A stretch of 64,000 nucleotides of DNA, from contig JAMLGM010000003.1 in the NCBI GenBank assembly GCA_023957975.1, positions 314,501-378,500 of the forward strand, written 5' to 3'. This DNA is from Microthrixaceae bacterium. GTDB taxonomy: Bacteria; Actinomycetota; Acidimicrobiia; Acidimicrobiales; Microtrichaceae. A program made the translations under genes and the position numbers. Positions within the stretch are counted from its first letter, which is position 1. Each line of letters starts with the position of its first letter. Below the pieces are notes generated by a model. That model did no database searches. It had not been told where the DNA came from and saw only the letters and a list, made by a program, of their open reading frames with translations. Positions 52,224 through 60,558 of the stretch are shown here, piece by piece.

Positions 52224-54363
52224 CGCTCACCTCTGGGACCGTGGGCCCCCCGGACATCGCGGCCGGGTCGGTCGCGGGCGTCGTCGCAACGGCTGGCGCT
52301 GAGGTCTCCTCGCCGGGAATCGTGGTCGGCGCAATGGTGGTCGGCGGGGCCGTGGTGGGCGCCGGCGCGGCCTGGGCCCGCACCGGAGCTGAGGAATCCG
52401 ACGCCAGCGCACTCGTGGAGATCGAGAATCGGCGCATGACCTCCTTGGTCAACGCCTGGAAGACCGGCCCGGCCGCCGTCGCTCCGAAGTGCTGTCCGCG
52501 GCCGGGTTCGTCGATCATCACCATGATCGTGATCTCGGGGCGATCCGCCGGGAAGAACCCGACGAAGCTCGCGGCGTAGGTACGGGTGGCGGCGGTTCCG
52601 TAGGTTCCGTTCTGCACCTTGTAGGCAGTGCCGGTCTTGGCGGCGATCTCCAAGCCGTCGATTTTGAACTTCGAGCCGGTGCCGCCGTCCTCGACGACGT
52701 CTTTGAGCCCGGCGGTGACCATGTTGGCCGCACCGACCGAGACGACGCGATGAGATTCGACCGTGTCCAGCGGGATGCTCTGGCCTTCGGCGTCGACGAT
52801 CGAGCGGACGAGTTTCGGCGCCACGTACACACCGTCGTTGGCGATGGCGTTGTAGGCCCCCCACATCTGCAGCGGGGTGACGGTGATCGACTGCCCGATC
52901 GGAATGGATCCGATGTCGGAGCCGTTCCAGGTCTCCGCCGGCTTGACCTCGCCCGCCTGCTCCTTCGGCAGGCCCAGCGCCGTGTAGGAGCCGAAGCCGA
53001 ACGAGTGCAGGTACTTCACGATCTCCTCGTTGCCGCCGTGCGCCGCCACCGCCTGGGCGATCTTGATCGTGCCGACGTTGGAGGACTCCGCGAGGATCCG
53101 CTTCGTCGTCATCGTTTCCGTCTCGTGTTTGTGGCTGTCGTTGATCGTCTTGTCGTAGAGCTTGATCGAATCCGGCACCTCAAAGGTCGTTTCCGGGGTC
53201 ATCAATCCGAGGTCGTAGGCGGCGGCGATCGTGGCGACCTTCATCACCGAACCCGGCTCATACAGGCGTATCGCCTGGTTCAGCGACCCCTGCACCACAT
53301 CGCCGGTCTCGGTACGGGAAACCGAGGCCATGGCCAGGATCTCACCGGTATCGGGGCGCCCGAGCACCACCGTGCCACCCTTGGCGTTGACCGCGGCGAC
53401 CTGCGCTGCAAGTGCGGCCTCCGAATAGAACTGCAGCGCCCGATCGAGGGTCAGGGTGACATCGGCGCCGGCACGGGCCTGGCGCAGCACACGCTCGGTG
53501 CCCGGCACGTTGATCCCGTTGCGGCCCCGCTCGACCCGTTCGACCCCGTCGGTCGCACTCATGTCGTCGTCGTAGAGCTTCTCGACACCGGAGCGGGCCT
53601 CTTGTCCGAACGGATCGAGCGATCCGATGACTGAGCGGGCGAGGTTTCCGTTGGTGGCATGACGGATCTGATCGGGGTCGTAGATCAGCCCGTTGTAATC
53701 CCGTAGCGACTCCTGGGCCGCCTTGCGCTGGGCCGGGTCCTCGATCGCCGCGGCCTCCTTGCGCATCGCAGCAACCCGGTCTTGGAGCTGTGCCGCGATC
53801 TCGAGATCGACGTGGCGCTCGATGACCGAATACTCGGTGTCCGGCTTGCTCAGCGCATTCTGGACGGCGACCGGATCGAGCCCGACGACCTCGGCCACGA
53901 CCGCTGCGACCGCTTCGGGGTTGGCGATCATCGTCGGGTCGGCGGCGAGCGTCCTGGTCGGGATGTCCATGACGAGCGCTTCGCCGTTGCGATCGAAGAT
54001 CGTGCCGCGCAACTCCTTGAGCACCGTTTGTCGTTCGAACTTCTCTTTACCCTTTTGGCTGTAGACCTCGGCGTCCACCGCACCGATCCACACCAGGCGA
54101 ACCACCATGACCATCGCCAGCGCCACGATCATGGCCCCGGGCAGCGCGAGGCGGTGCGTGTCTCTGACGGTGCGCGGGCCGACCGGACGCCGCGGGCTGA
54201 CCGGACGGCGCGTACGGGGCGCGACGGTTCGCGCGCCGGTGGTTCGGGACGAGCCCGAACCACCGGACACACTGGCGCGGGCGCCGGGGAAGGACTTGCG
54301 AGCGCGGCCCGTGCGGGCGGCAGCGGGACGACGAGACGACGAGGCGGGGCGCTTGGAGGTCAT
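52216..54363 (-). CDS. ftsI: Septal transpeptidase FtsI (PBP3)
   Basis: Class B penicillin-binding protein cross-linking septal peptidoglycan. A basic cytoplasmic tail of about 70 residues (Arg/Pro/Ser-rich) precedes one membrane helix (ALPGAMIVALAMVMVVRLVWI), the pedestal domain (RGTIFDRNGEALVMDIPTRTL) and the transpeptidase domain with the active-site Ser in EPGSVMKVAT (about residue 371), SSN in AESSNVGT and KTGT near residue 575. The C-terminal about 75 residues are a Thr/Ala/Pro linker (TTAPPTTIAPTT). No PASTA domains. 715 residues. Confidence 0.95.
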   Translation of the reverse strand: MTSKRPASSSRRPAAARTGRARKSFPGARASVSGGSGSSRTTGARTVAPRTRRPVSPRRPVGPRTVRDTHRLALPGAMIVALAMVMVVRLVWIGAVDAEVYSQKGKEKFERQTVLKELRGTIFDRNGEALVMDIPTRTLAADPTMIANPEAVAAVVAEVVGLDPVAVQNALSKPDTEYSVIERHVDLEIAAQLQDRVAAMRKEAAAIEDPAQRKAAQESLRDYNGLIYDPDQIRHATNGNLARSVIGSLDPFGQEARSGVEKLYDDDMSATDGVERVERGRNGINVPGTERVLRQARAGADVTLTLDRALQFYSEAALAAQVAAVNAKGGTVVLGRPDTGEILAMASVSRTETGDVVQGSLNQAIRLYEPGSVMKVATIAAAYDLGLMTPETTFEVPDSIKLYDKTINDSHKHETETMTTKRILAESSNVGTIKIAQAVAAHGGNEEIVKYLHSFGFGSYTALGLPKEQAGEVKPAETWNGSDIGSIPIGQSITVTPLQMWGAYNAIANDGVYVAPKLVRSIVDAEGQSIPLDTVESHRVVSVGAANMVTAGLKDVVEDGGTGSKFKIDGLEIAAKTGTAYKVQNGTYGTAATRTYAASFVGFFPADRPEITIMVMIDEPGRGQHFGATAAGPVFQALTKEVMRRFSISTSALASDSSAPVRAQAAPAPTTAPPTTIAPTTIPGEETSAPAVATTPATDPAAMSGGPTVPEVSDG

Positions 54364-54375
54364 GGCGACGGGCGT

Positions 54376-54783
54376 TCAGCCCTCACCTCCCGCCGTACCC
54401 ACCACGACGGTGGCGGGGGTCACGATCTCAGAGGGTCGTGCCTGCACCATGCCGAGCTCGGTCTCGGCGATGCGCAGGATCTCCGAGGTCGACTGCAACA
54501 TGCTCTCGTGTTGACGAAGGGACTTGTTCTCTTCCTGGATTCGGTTGATCTCCGAACGGACGCTGTCGAGACGCTGCTGGCGTTGCACCATGCGGATCTG
54601 CAATCCGACGGCGCCGAATGTGATCGCGACGAAGACCAGCATGGACACCATCACGATGGGCCGAACCCGACGAACCGTCTCGGCACGCTGGTGGACGGTG
54701 AGCTCTGGACGCCGCGGCGAAGCCTGGCGCGAAGCACCGTGAGCGTGACCGCGGGCGGTGCTGGAGGCGCGGGCAGCAGCCAT
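54376..54783 (-). CDS. ftsL: FtsL-like divisome protein
   Basis: Small bitopic protein of 135 residues: Ala/Arg-rich cytoplasmic part, one membrane helix (about residues 43-64, PIVMVSMLVFVAITFGAVG), and an extracytoplasmic coiled coil (QQRLDSVRSEINRIQEENKSLRQHESML) ending with AETELGMV. The sequence is poorly conserved in this family, so the name rests on topology and on its place between rsmH and ftsI. ATG 54783 shares one base with the rsmH stop; a longer frame would run into rsmH. Confidence 0.85.
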   Translation of the reverse strand: MAAARASSTARGHAHGASRQASPRRPELTVHQRAETVRRVRPIVMVSMLVFVAITFGAVGLQIRMVQRQQRLDSVRSEINRIQEENKSLRQHESMLQSTSEILRIAETELGMVQARPSEIVTPATVVVGTAGGEG

Positions 54784-55754
54784 CACGCAACTTCCTGAGG
54801 ACGCTCCGTGAAGCGGACCGATTCCACGACACGGCGGCGCACCGACGCCGCGCGGGGGTTCTCGTCGATCTCCTCGGCGGACGCCTTCTGCGCACCCCGC
54901 TTGATCAATCGAGCCTGAGGTTCGGCGCCGCAGACACACTCGAGGCCCTGCGGGCACTCGCAACCGCCGGTCTCGGCCCGACGGAAGCGGTCCTTGACGA
55001 TGCGATCCTCGCCGCTGTGGTAGCTGAGCACGACACATCGGCCGCCCGGCAACAGCAGGTCGAGCGCCTGGTCGAGCGCGTTGGACAGCGCAGCCAACTC
55101 GTCGTTCACCTCGATGCGGATCGCCTGAAACGAGCGATTGACCGGGTTGCCGCCGCGGCGCCGAGCCGGGGCGGGGATCGCACTGGCCACCACCTCGCTG
55201 AGTTGGGTCGTGGTCTCGATCGGTCGGGCATTGACGATCTGCTTGGCGATACGACGATGGAAACGTTCGTCGCCGTAGCGATGCAGCACCTCGGAGAGCT
55301 GCTCTGCGGTGTAGTCGTTCACGACATCGTGAGCGGTCAAGGTCTGTGATGTGTCCATGCGCATGTCCAGAGGTGCTTCGAGGCGATAGGAAAACCCACG
55401 ATCTGCGTGATCGAGCTGCGGAGAACTCACGCCGAGATCGAGGAGAACCCCCGAGACGTGGTCTTCGCCAAGTCCACGAACGGCTTCGGCCATCTGGTCG
55501 AAGCGTCCGTGGTGAAACGCGACCCGGTCGCCGAAGCGAGCCAGGCGCTGACGTGCCACCTCGAGGGCGGCGGCATCGCGATCGATACCCAGGAGCCTCA
55601 CGTCGGCTCGTGAATCCAAAATGGCGCTCGCATGGCCGGCGCCGCCGAGGGTGCCGTCGACGATGAGGCCCGGCGGCACCGTCGAAAACAGCTCGACGAC
55701 ATCGCCCAACATGACGGGCACATGTTCGAACGTCTCGTCGCTGAACCCGCTCAA
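54783..55754 (-). CDS. rsmH: 16S rRNA m4C1402 methyltransferase
   Basis: SAM-dependent methyltransferase acting on C1402 of 16S rRNA. Motifs: FEHVPVMLGDVVELF, DGTLGGAGHASAIL, LLDLGVSSPQLDHADRGFSYRLEAPLDMRMD, RIEVNDELAALSNALDQAL and LSYHSGEDRIVKDRF. 323 residues. The start codon appears to be TTG 55754, overlapping the mraZ stop (TTGA); no ATG precedes HVPVM. Expression therefore probably depends on mraZ translation. Confidence 0.95.
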   Translation of the reverse strand: MSGFSDETFEHVPVMLGDVVELFSTVPPGLIVDGTLGGAGHASAILDSRADVRLLGIDRDAAALEVARQRLARFGDRVAFHHGRFDQMAEAVRGLGEDHVSGVLLDLGVSSPQLDHADRGFSYRLEAPLDMRMDTSQTLTAHDVVNDYTAEQLSEVLHRYGDERFHRRIAKQIVNARPIETTTQLSEVVASAIPAPARRRGGNPVNRSFQAIRIEVNDELAALSNALDQALDLLLPGGRCVVLSYHSGEDRIVKDRFRRAETGGCECPQGLECVCGAEPQARLIKRGAQKASAEEIDENPRAASVRRRVVESVRFTERPQEVA

Positions 55755-56197
55755 AATCCCAGATCCTTGAACTTGAGGGCCTGGTCGGCCTTCGTCCGAT
55801 AGGTCTCGACGGCTGCGGATTCGTCCTCGCCGCCGGGCACGATCGACAGGTAGTCGAGCCGGCCGCCGACCGTCACGAGTCCGGCGTCGAGATTGACCGC
55901 CAACCGCATGATCTTGGGGATGATGAGGCGACCCTGGGAGTCGACCGTGGCGTTTTCGGTCATCTGCATCAGATCGTCGATGTCAGAACGGCCCAGCCGG
56001 CCTTCGCGAAGCAGTTCCTCCATGCGGGCGACGACGTTGTCGAACCCCGATTCGGAGTAGAGCGCGAGGTGATCGCCCCGGTACATCAGCTTCGCCCGCT
56101 CCACGAAGTCGGGCCGGTACTGCGCCGGGACGAACAAGCGACCCTTGACGTCGAGCTTGATGACGTGGGTGCCGACGTAGGTGCGAAGGGCCGTCAT
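55751..56197 (-). CDS. mraZ: Division/cell wall cluster regulator MraZ
   Basis: AbrB-fold DNA-binding protein that controls its own cluster. Two SpoVT-AbrB units are seen with DVKGRLFVPAQYR and DSQGRLIIPKIMR. 148 residues, normal. ATG 56197 follows a GGGGG stretch. It heads the long mur/fts gene chain, and two adjacent repeats upstream (56251-56270) match its binding sites. Confidence 0.94.
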   Translation of the reverse strand: MTALRTYVGTHVIKLDVKGRLFVPAQYRPDFVERAKLMYRGDHLALYSESGFDNVVARMEELLREGRLGRSDIDDLMQMTENATVDSQGRLIIPKIMRLAVNLDAGLVTVGGRLDYLSIVPGGEDESAAVETYRTKADQALKFKDLGF

Positions 56198-56567
56198 CGG
56201 GCACCCCCGCGGGCCTCCGGTGTCGCAGCGCGGCCGTGGCAGCTGTCACAGCCACCACTTTCCACCACTTCACTGGTCCGGCACTCCATAACGCACCACT
56301 CTACGCAGTGACCACCCCACCACCGCTAGCGTTCGTCGCCGGTTTTTGGGAGATTTCTCGCGTTTTTTCGCGTTGGAGATGCCTTGAACATCATTCAGAC
56401 ATCATGAAAACCCCTTCCACGTTTGTGATTTCGAACGAGCGTTCCGAGCCCGTCCAGGCTTCGATCCGCTCCACTTCGCGCCAAATCGACCTCACCGGCA
56501 GCCCGCGCCACCGGTCGAACGCTCCACCGGTGGAGCGGGGCCGGACCGGCGACGGTGCCGCGAAACG
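56198..56567. other. Intergenic region in front of mraZ
   Basis: This 370-base stretch holds no convincing gene. It contains the MraZ box pair (56251-56270), a less GC-rich segment at about 56340-56415 with T-runs (CGCG-T6-CGCG at 56360-56373) and the 3' flank of the lipoate-ligase-like gene. A TATGGA on the minus strand (about 56284-56289) could be the -10 box of mraZ, with no clear -35. Confidence 0.5.
56251..56270 (-). promoter_or_regulatory. MraZ boxes, two 10-bp repeats
   Basis: On the minus strand AAGTGGTGG occurs twice, exactly ten bases apart, about 55-75 bases before ATG 56197. MraZ of other bacteria binds 10-bp-spaced repeats containing GTGG or TGGG in the same place, so this is likely the autoregulatory site. 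Confidence 0.65.
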
Positions 56568-57266
56568 TCAGCGGAGGGTGACGAGGCGTTCGACCAACGC
56601 GTCCGACACGCGATCCATCGCCGGTACCGTCCGAACGCTCGCGCTCAGGTGCCGGGTGAGCGCGTCGCGGTCCACCGAGCTCGTCGGGCCACCGAACACG
56701 GCGTCGTCCAACAACCCGGTCGTCTCGGTGGGATCGAACCGGGCGTAGGCCAGACACTGGAACCTCGCCCAATGCCGCGTTCGGCGCTGCGAAACCCCGA
56801 TCACCTTGGCCGAACCGTCGACGACCTCGCCGGCTCCGATACCGGCGAAACACACCGTCCGGGCGAGGTCACGGTGCCGGAGCGGACCGCGATGTACCTC
56901 AAAGGATCCCGAGTCGGCGATCTCCCCGGCATCATGGAGCGCGTCGACCCACAACTCCCCCAGCCAGGCCCCGGCCGACGAAACGTCGTCGCGCCACAGC
57001 GGATCGCCCGCGGGGATCACCACATCCACCCACAGGACCTCCCCCGGGTTCATCACCACGAGCCCGCCGCCGGAGCGCCGAGTGGTGACCTGACGGCCGC
57101 TGCGTTCCACCGCATCCGGATCGAGTATGTGCGCCGACTGGGTGCTGCCGAGCACTGCGCATGCGCCCTCGAGTTCCATGAGAAAGACGCTACGTCGCGC
57201 CTCGATGAACCCCGTAGCGTGAAGGTCCTCGCCACGACCCCGGCGGCGTTCGACGCTGAAAGACAT
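56568..57266 (-). CDS. Lipoate-protein ligase A-like protein
   Basis: 232-residue protein of the BPL/LplA family, which attaches lipoate, octanoate or biotin to carrier lysines. Matching parts: VLGSTQSAHIL, the ligand loop RRSGGGLVVMNPGEVLWVDVVIP, and SAKVIGVSQRRTR with the expected Lys, followed by FQCLAYARFD. The usual HH or H after the GGG loop is replaced by MNPGE, so activity may differ (true ligase, amidotransferase or degenerate). ATG 57266 lies eight bases from a TAGCAT box and is divergent from the NUDIX gene. Confidence 0.75.
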   Translation of the reverse strand: MSFSVERRRGRGEDLHATGFIEARRSVFLMELEGACAVLGSTQSAHILDPDAVERSGRQVTTRRSGGGLVVMNPGEVLWVDVVIPAGDPLWRDDVSSAGAWLGELWVDALHDAGEIADSGSFEVHRGPLRHRDLARTVCFAGIGAGEVVDGSAKVIGVSQRRTRHWARFQCLAYARFDPTETTGLLDDAVFGGPTSSVDRDALTRHLSASVRTVPAMDRVSDALVERLVTLR

Positions 57267-57274
57267 CGGGGCGA

Positions 57275-57280
57275 ATGCTA
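57275..57280 (-). promoter_or_regulatory. -10 box of the lipoate-ligase-like gene, leaderless layout
   Basis: TAGCAT on the minus strand, eight bases before ATG 57266. Confidence 0.5.
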
Positions 57281-57293
57281 CCGGCGGGGCAAG

Positions 57294-57299
57294 TATGGT
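57294..57299 (+). promoter_or_regulatory. -10 box of the NUDIX gene, leaderless layout
   Basis: TATGGT, eight bases before ATG 57308. With the box at 57275-57280 it packs two divergent promoters into 41 bases. Confidence 0.5.
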
Positions 57300-57307
57300 T
57301 CGGCGCC

Positions 57308-57799
57308 ATGGGATACGTGATCCGACGCATCGCCGCACGCGTGGTCTGTTTCAACCCGCAGGGCCAACTGCTCATGATCCGTTCGAGCGACCCCGTCGAC
57401 CGCACCAAGCCCGACTGGTGGGAACTGCCCGGAGGTGGCATCGACCACGGCGAGAGCGCGACCGACGCGATCCTTCGCGAGCTGCGCGAGGAATGCGGCG
57501 TGAACAACGTCGTCATGGGCCAGCTCATCTGGACCCAGCACGCTCAGTTCACCTTCGCCGGCTGGGACTTCGATCAGCATGAAACACTGTTCGTCGCGCA
57601 ATCCGACGGGGATTCGAGCGGCGTCACCACCCTCGAGGCCCTCGAGGCCGTCGCGTTTCAGGAACTGCGCTGGCGAACCATCGAAGAGCTGATGGCCGAT
57701 CCCCTCCCGACCGTGCCGCCACGACTCCGCGAATTCATCGTGCCGATCTCTCGGGGCGACTACCCGAACGAACCGATCGACATCTCGCCGAGGACGTGA
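57308..57799 (+). CDS. NUDIX hydrolase
   Basis: 163-residue hydrolase of nucleoside diphosphates linked to another group. The Nudix box is complete: G43, E49, R57-E58, E61-E62 and G64 in GGGIDHGESATDAILRELRE-ECG. The N terminus RRIAARVVCFNPQGQLLMI is the first strand pair. The substrate is not predictable (mutagenic nucleotides, NDP-sugars, ADP-ribose). ATG 57308 fits the -10 box. Confidence 0.88.
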   Translation: MGYVIRRIAARVVCFNPQGQLLMIRSSDPVDRTKPDWWELPGGGIDHGESATDAILRELREECGVNNVVMGQLIWTQHAQFTFAGWDFDQHETLFVAQSDGDSSGVTTLEALEAVAFQELRWRTIEELMADPLPTVPPRLREFIVPISRGDYPNEPIDISPRT

Positions 57800-57809
57800 T
57801 CGATCCGCG

Positions 57810-58073
57810 TCACCCGCCCGAGGACAACACCCGCATCGAACGGCACCACTGCAGGTAGGCGATGACATCCTCGCTCGTCGCGCGGGCATCGCCCGACCCG
57901 CCGTAGGCGGTCACCATCCGGAACCTCAGGTAGGCGACATCGGGGACCGGCAGCCACGGCCGCCGACGCCACCACCGCGGCGGCACCAGCACGAGGAACT
58001 GGGCGAACGCCGTCGGCCACAGCCGGGGGTGGCGCGCCAAGGACCGCACGACCGTCCACATCATCGTCAACAC
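57810..58073 (-). CDS. Small conserved protein of unknown function
   Basis: An 87-residue basic protein with many Trp, Pro and Arg: VVRSLARHPRLWPTAFAQFLVLVPPRWWRRRPWLPVPDVAYLRFRMVTAYG, then EDVIAYLQWCRSM. One moderately hydrophobic stretch might touch a membrane. GTG 58073 is preferred because GGAGGG lies just upstream; ATG 58088 would put that site inside the gene. I recall similar short proteins in related genomes but know no function. It converges with the NUDIX gene. Confidence 0.65.
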   Translation of the reverse strand: MLTMMWTVVRSLARHPRLWPTAFAQFLVLVPPRWWRRRPWLPVPDVAYLRFRMVTAYGGSGDARATSEDVIAYLQWCRSMRVLSSGG

Positions 58074-58114
58074 CCGGTCACCCTCCATGGACTGCGGGTA
58101 CGGGTCGGCGCCGC

Positions 58115-58174
58115 CGACGCGCCGCTCGACGCGCCGCTCGACGCCTGGTTAACGCACTGGTTGACGCGCTGGTT
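58115..58174 (+). repeat. 12-bp tandem repeat, five units, upstream of moxR
   Basis: Five consecutive 12-base units. The first two are identical (CGACGCGCCGCT), the last three end in CTGGTT or CCTGGTT and share the ACGC core. It fills much of the 165-base gap between the divergent small gene and moxR. TTAACG and TTGACG recur at the unit joints (58149, 58161, 58173), looking like repeated -35 elements. Confidence 0.75.
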
Positions 58175-58238
58175 GACGGGAACTCCTGGGTCGGCACGAA
58201 CGCCATCCTACCGAGCGACCTGCAAGACTTCTCCGGCA

Positions 58239-59234
58239 ATGACGATCGACGAACACCCTCCGCCGCCCGCCACCTTCCAGTCCCTTTTCGACGCGATCTG
58301 CGACAACGTTCGAAGCGTCGTCCGAGGCCATGACGCCTCGATTCACCTGGCGGTCACCTGCCTGATCGCCGAAGGCCACCTCCTGATCGAGGACGTCCCT
58401 GGGGTCGGCAAAACCACCCTCGGCAAGGCCCTCGCCGTCTCGGTCGACGGCACCTTCGGGCGCGTGCAGTTCACCCCGGACCTCCTGCCCGCAGACGTGG
58501 TCGGCACGTCGATTCTGAACCAACAACTCGGGCAATTTGAGTTCCGGCCGGGCCCGATCTTCGCCAACCTGCTCCTCGCCGACGAGATCAACCGGGCGAC
58601 CCCGAAGACCCAATCCGCCCTCCTCGAAGCCATGGCGGAGCGCCAGGTCACCGCCGGGGGTGAATCGCGCGACCTGCCCGTACCGTTCATGGTCATCGCC
58701 ACCCAGAACCCAGTCGAGCACCACGGGACTTACCCGCTTCCCGAGAGCCAACTCGACCGGTTCCTCATCCGCTTGTCGCTCGGCTACCCCGCTGCCGAGG
58801 ACGAGGAGCAACTCCTCATCAGCGAGGGAGCCGTTCCCCAACTCGAATCACTTCAGCCGGTCGTGTCGATTCAGCACATCACCGCGATGGCGAAGCGGGC
58901 CACCACCGTGCGCGTCGGCGATGACGTTCGCCGGTACATCGTCGCGCTCGCGAACGCCACCAGAAGCCACCACTGCATACGCCTGGGGATGTCGCCGCGG
59001 GCGTCGCTCGGCCTGCAGCGTGCCGCCCAGGTCACGGCGGCGGCCCAAGGGCGCGATCACACGACCCCCGATGACGTCAAACAGATCGCGACCGCCGTCC
59101 TGGCGCACCGACTCGAGCTCACCCCGCACGCGCTGGTCGATGGCCTCAGCGTCGACGACGTCCTCCACGACCTCCTCGCAACCGTTCCCATTCCGAGGTC
59201 CGCGTCGGTTCCCCTCGGTGCCCATGGCGCGTAG
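58239..59234 (+). CDS. MoxR-family AAA ATPase
   Basis: 331-residue AAA+ ATPase of the MoxR group, thought to remodel or activate partner proteins. Motifs: Walker A GVGKTTLGKAL within LLIEDVPGVGKTTL, FTPDLLPADVVGTSIL, Walker B LLADEINRATPKTQSALLEAM, the sensor NPVEHHGTYPLPESQLDRFL, and a C-terminal lid with GMSPRASLGLQRAAQ. It overlaps the DUF58 gene by 11 bases, forming the common moxR-DUF58-transglutaminase set. No clear ribosome site precedes ATG 58239. Confidence 0.9.
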   Translation: MTIDEHPPPPATFQSLFDAICDNVRSVVRGHDASIHLAVTCLIAEGHLLIEDVPGVGKTTLGKALAVSVDGTFGRVQFTPDLLPADVVGTSILNQQLGQFEFRPGPIFANLLLADEINRATPKTQSALLEAMAERQVTAGGESRDLPVPFMVIATQNPVEHHGTYPLPESQLDRFLIRLSLGYPAAEDEEQLLISEGAVPQLESLQPVVSIQHITAMAKRATTVRVGDDVRRYIVALANATRSHHCIRLGMSPRASLGLQRAAQVTAAAQGRDHTTPDDVKQIATAVLAHRLELTPHALVDGLSVDDVLHDLLATVPIPRSASVPLGAHGA

Positions 59235-60558
59235 CAGCGCCGCAACCCTTCGCCCGACCGGTGCCGGCTGGGCGACGATCGGGTTCTGCGGGTTCGCACT
59301 CGCGGTGGGGCGCGCCACCGGCATTACCGAATTCCTCTTCGGCGGGCTGTTCGGCGGCATCGTCGTCGTGCTCTGCGCAGTCGCTGCGAAGGTCAGCGCC
59401 CGATCGGTGGAGATCGATCGGGCGCTGTCGCGGGACCGGGTTCCCATGGCCTCACCGTTGCGGTCGATCTTCACCGTCTCCACGACCGGTCGCTTTCCCT
59501 GGCCGCCCGTCGTCATGGTCGACCACATCGACGGCGAGGCGCAGCCGGCCCGGCTCCTGGCCGACCCGGAGTCGCGATCCGGCAGCGGGGCGCGCACGCG
59601 AACCGAACGCGTCGAGATCCCGATGCACGCTGCTACCCGCGGCCTCGTGCGTTTCGGGCCGGTACAACTCGTGCACCGCGACCCGCTCGCACTCATGGCC
59701 GCAACGACGACACACCCGGCGCCTGCGACACTCCTCGTCCTGCCGACCATCACCCCGCTCGGAACGATGAGCCCGGCCATCGGGGCGCAACCTCACGCCC
59801 AACTGCGCAGCGGCGCGCGGCGCATGGCGAACCGCAACGACGAGTTCGAAGCGCTGCGCGAATACGTTGAGGGCGACGACATCCGACTGGTTCATTGGGC
59901 GGCGAGCGCGCGGGTCGGTCAGTTCGTCGTGCGGGAATTCGAACACCGGTCGCTGCACCGAACCCTCGTCGTGGTCGACACCGGAGTAGGTATGGGAGTG
60001 GGTACGGGCGATTCGAACGGGCCCACGAGCGACGACGTCGATTCGGCCTTCGAACAGGCGGTGTCGAACGCTGCGTCGGTGCTGGTCGACCTGGTCGATG
60101 CCGGCGAGGCCACCACCTTCATCGTCGGGGCTCAGGTCGGCGTCAGCCCTGTGCGATTCGACATCGACTCGCCGAGCGATCTCGATCGAGCACTCGACAC
60201 CCTGGCGACGGTGGCTCGCGACGCTGTTCCGGCCTCGTCGTCGAATTGGATCGAAGGCCCCATCGGCCGCGCCCATGGCGTCACCGGCGGCGACCAGGTG
60301 GTGGTGTGTACCGCCGGTCTCGACCGCGATGGCGTGGCCGCATTGAGCGCTGCGGCGTCCACCGGAGTCGACGTCATCGTGCTGGACGCCTCGCGATCCG
60401 GCGCCTCGCGATCCGGCGCCTCCACCAGCGGCGCCTCCACCAGCGGCGCGATGCGCTGGTTTTCCGCGACCGACGCCGACCAACTCCGCGACGCATGGAC
60501 GGCCGCGGGTGGGGCGGTCGGGGTCCACGCTGCGGCCTCACGGGCCGGCCGACGATGA
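59224..60558 (+). CDS. DUF58 domain membrane protein
   Basis: 444-residue protein. Two N-terminal hydrophobic segments (about residues 18-60) anchor it; the cytoplasmic remainder contains the DUF58 signature RNDEFEALREYVEGDDIRLVHWAASAR-VGQFVVREFE, followed by a VWA-like fold (TLVVVDTGVGMG). Near the C terminus a short repeat (SRSGASRSGASTSGAS) is inserted. Such proteins pair with MoxR ATPases; roles in envelope integrity are proposed. ATG 59224 lies inside the end of moxR in another frame, and the stop overlaps the next start (ATGA). Confidence 0.88.
   Translation: MARSSAATLRPTGAGWATIGFCGFALAVGRATGITEFLFGGLFGGIVVVLCAVAAKVSARSVEIDRALSRDRVPMASPLRSIFTVSTTGRFPWPPVVMVDHIDGEAQPARLLADPESRSGSGARTRTERVEIPMHAATRGLVRFGPVQLVHRDPLALMAATTTHPAPATLLVLPTITPLGTMSPAIGAQPHAQLRSGARRMANRNDEFEALREYVEGDDIRLVHWAASARVGQFVVREFEHRSLHRTLVVVDTGVGMGVGTGDSNGPTSDDVDSAFEQAVSNAASVLVDLVDAGEATTFIVGAQVGVSPVRFDIDSPSDLDRALDTLATVARDAVPASSSNWIEGPIGRAHGVTGGDQVVVCTAGLDRDGVAALSAAASTGVDVIVLDASRSGASRSGASTSGASTSGAMRWFSATDADQLRDAWTAAGGAVGVHAAASRAGRR

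Noticed and set aside
56360..56373. CGCG-T6-CGCG motif as a terminator for the lipoate-ligase-like gene
   Set aside because: The stem is only four pairs and the T-run lies in the loop, so it is not a credible terminator.
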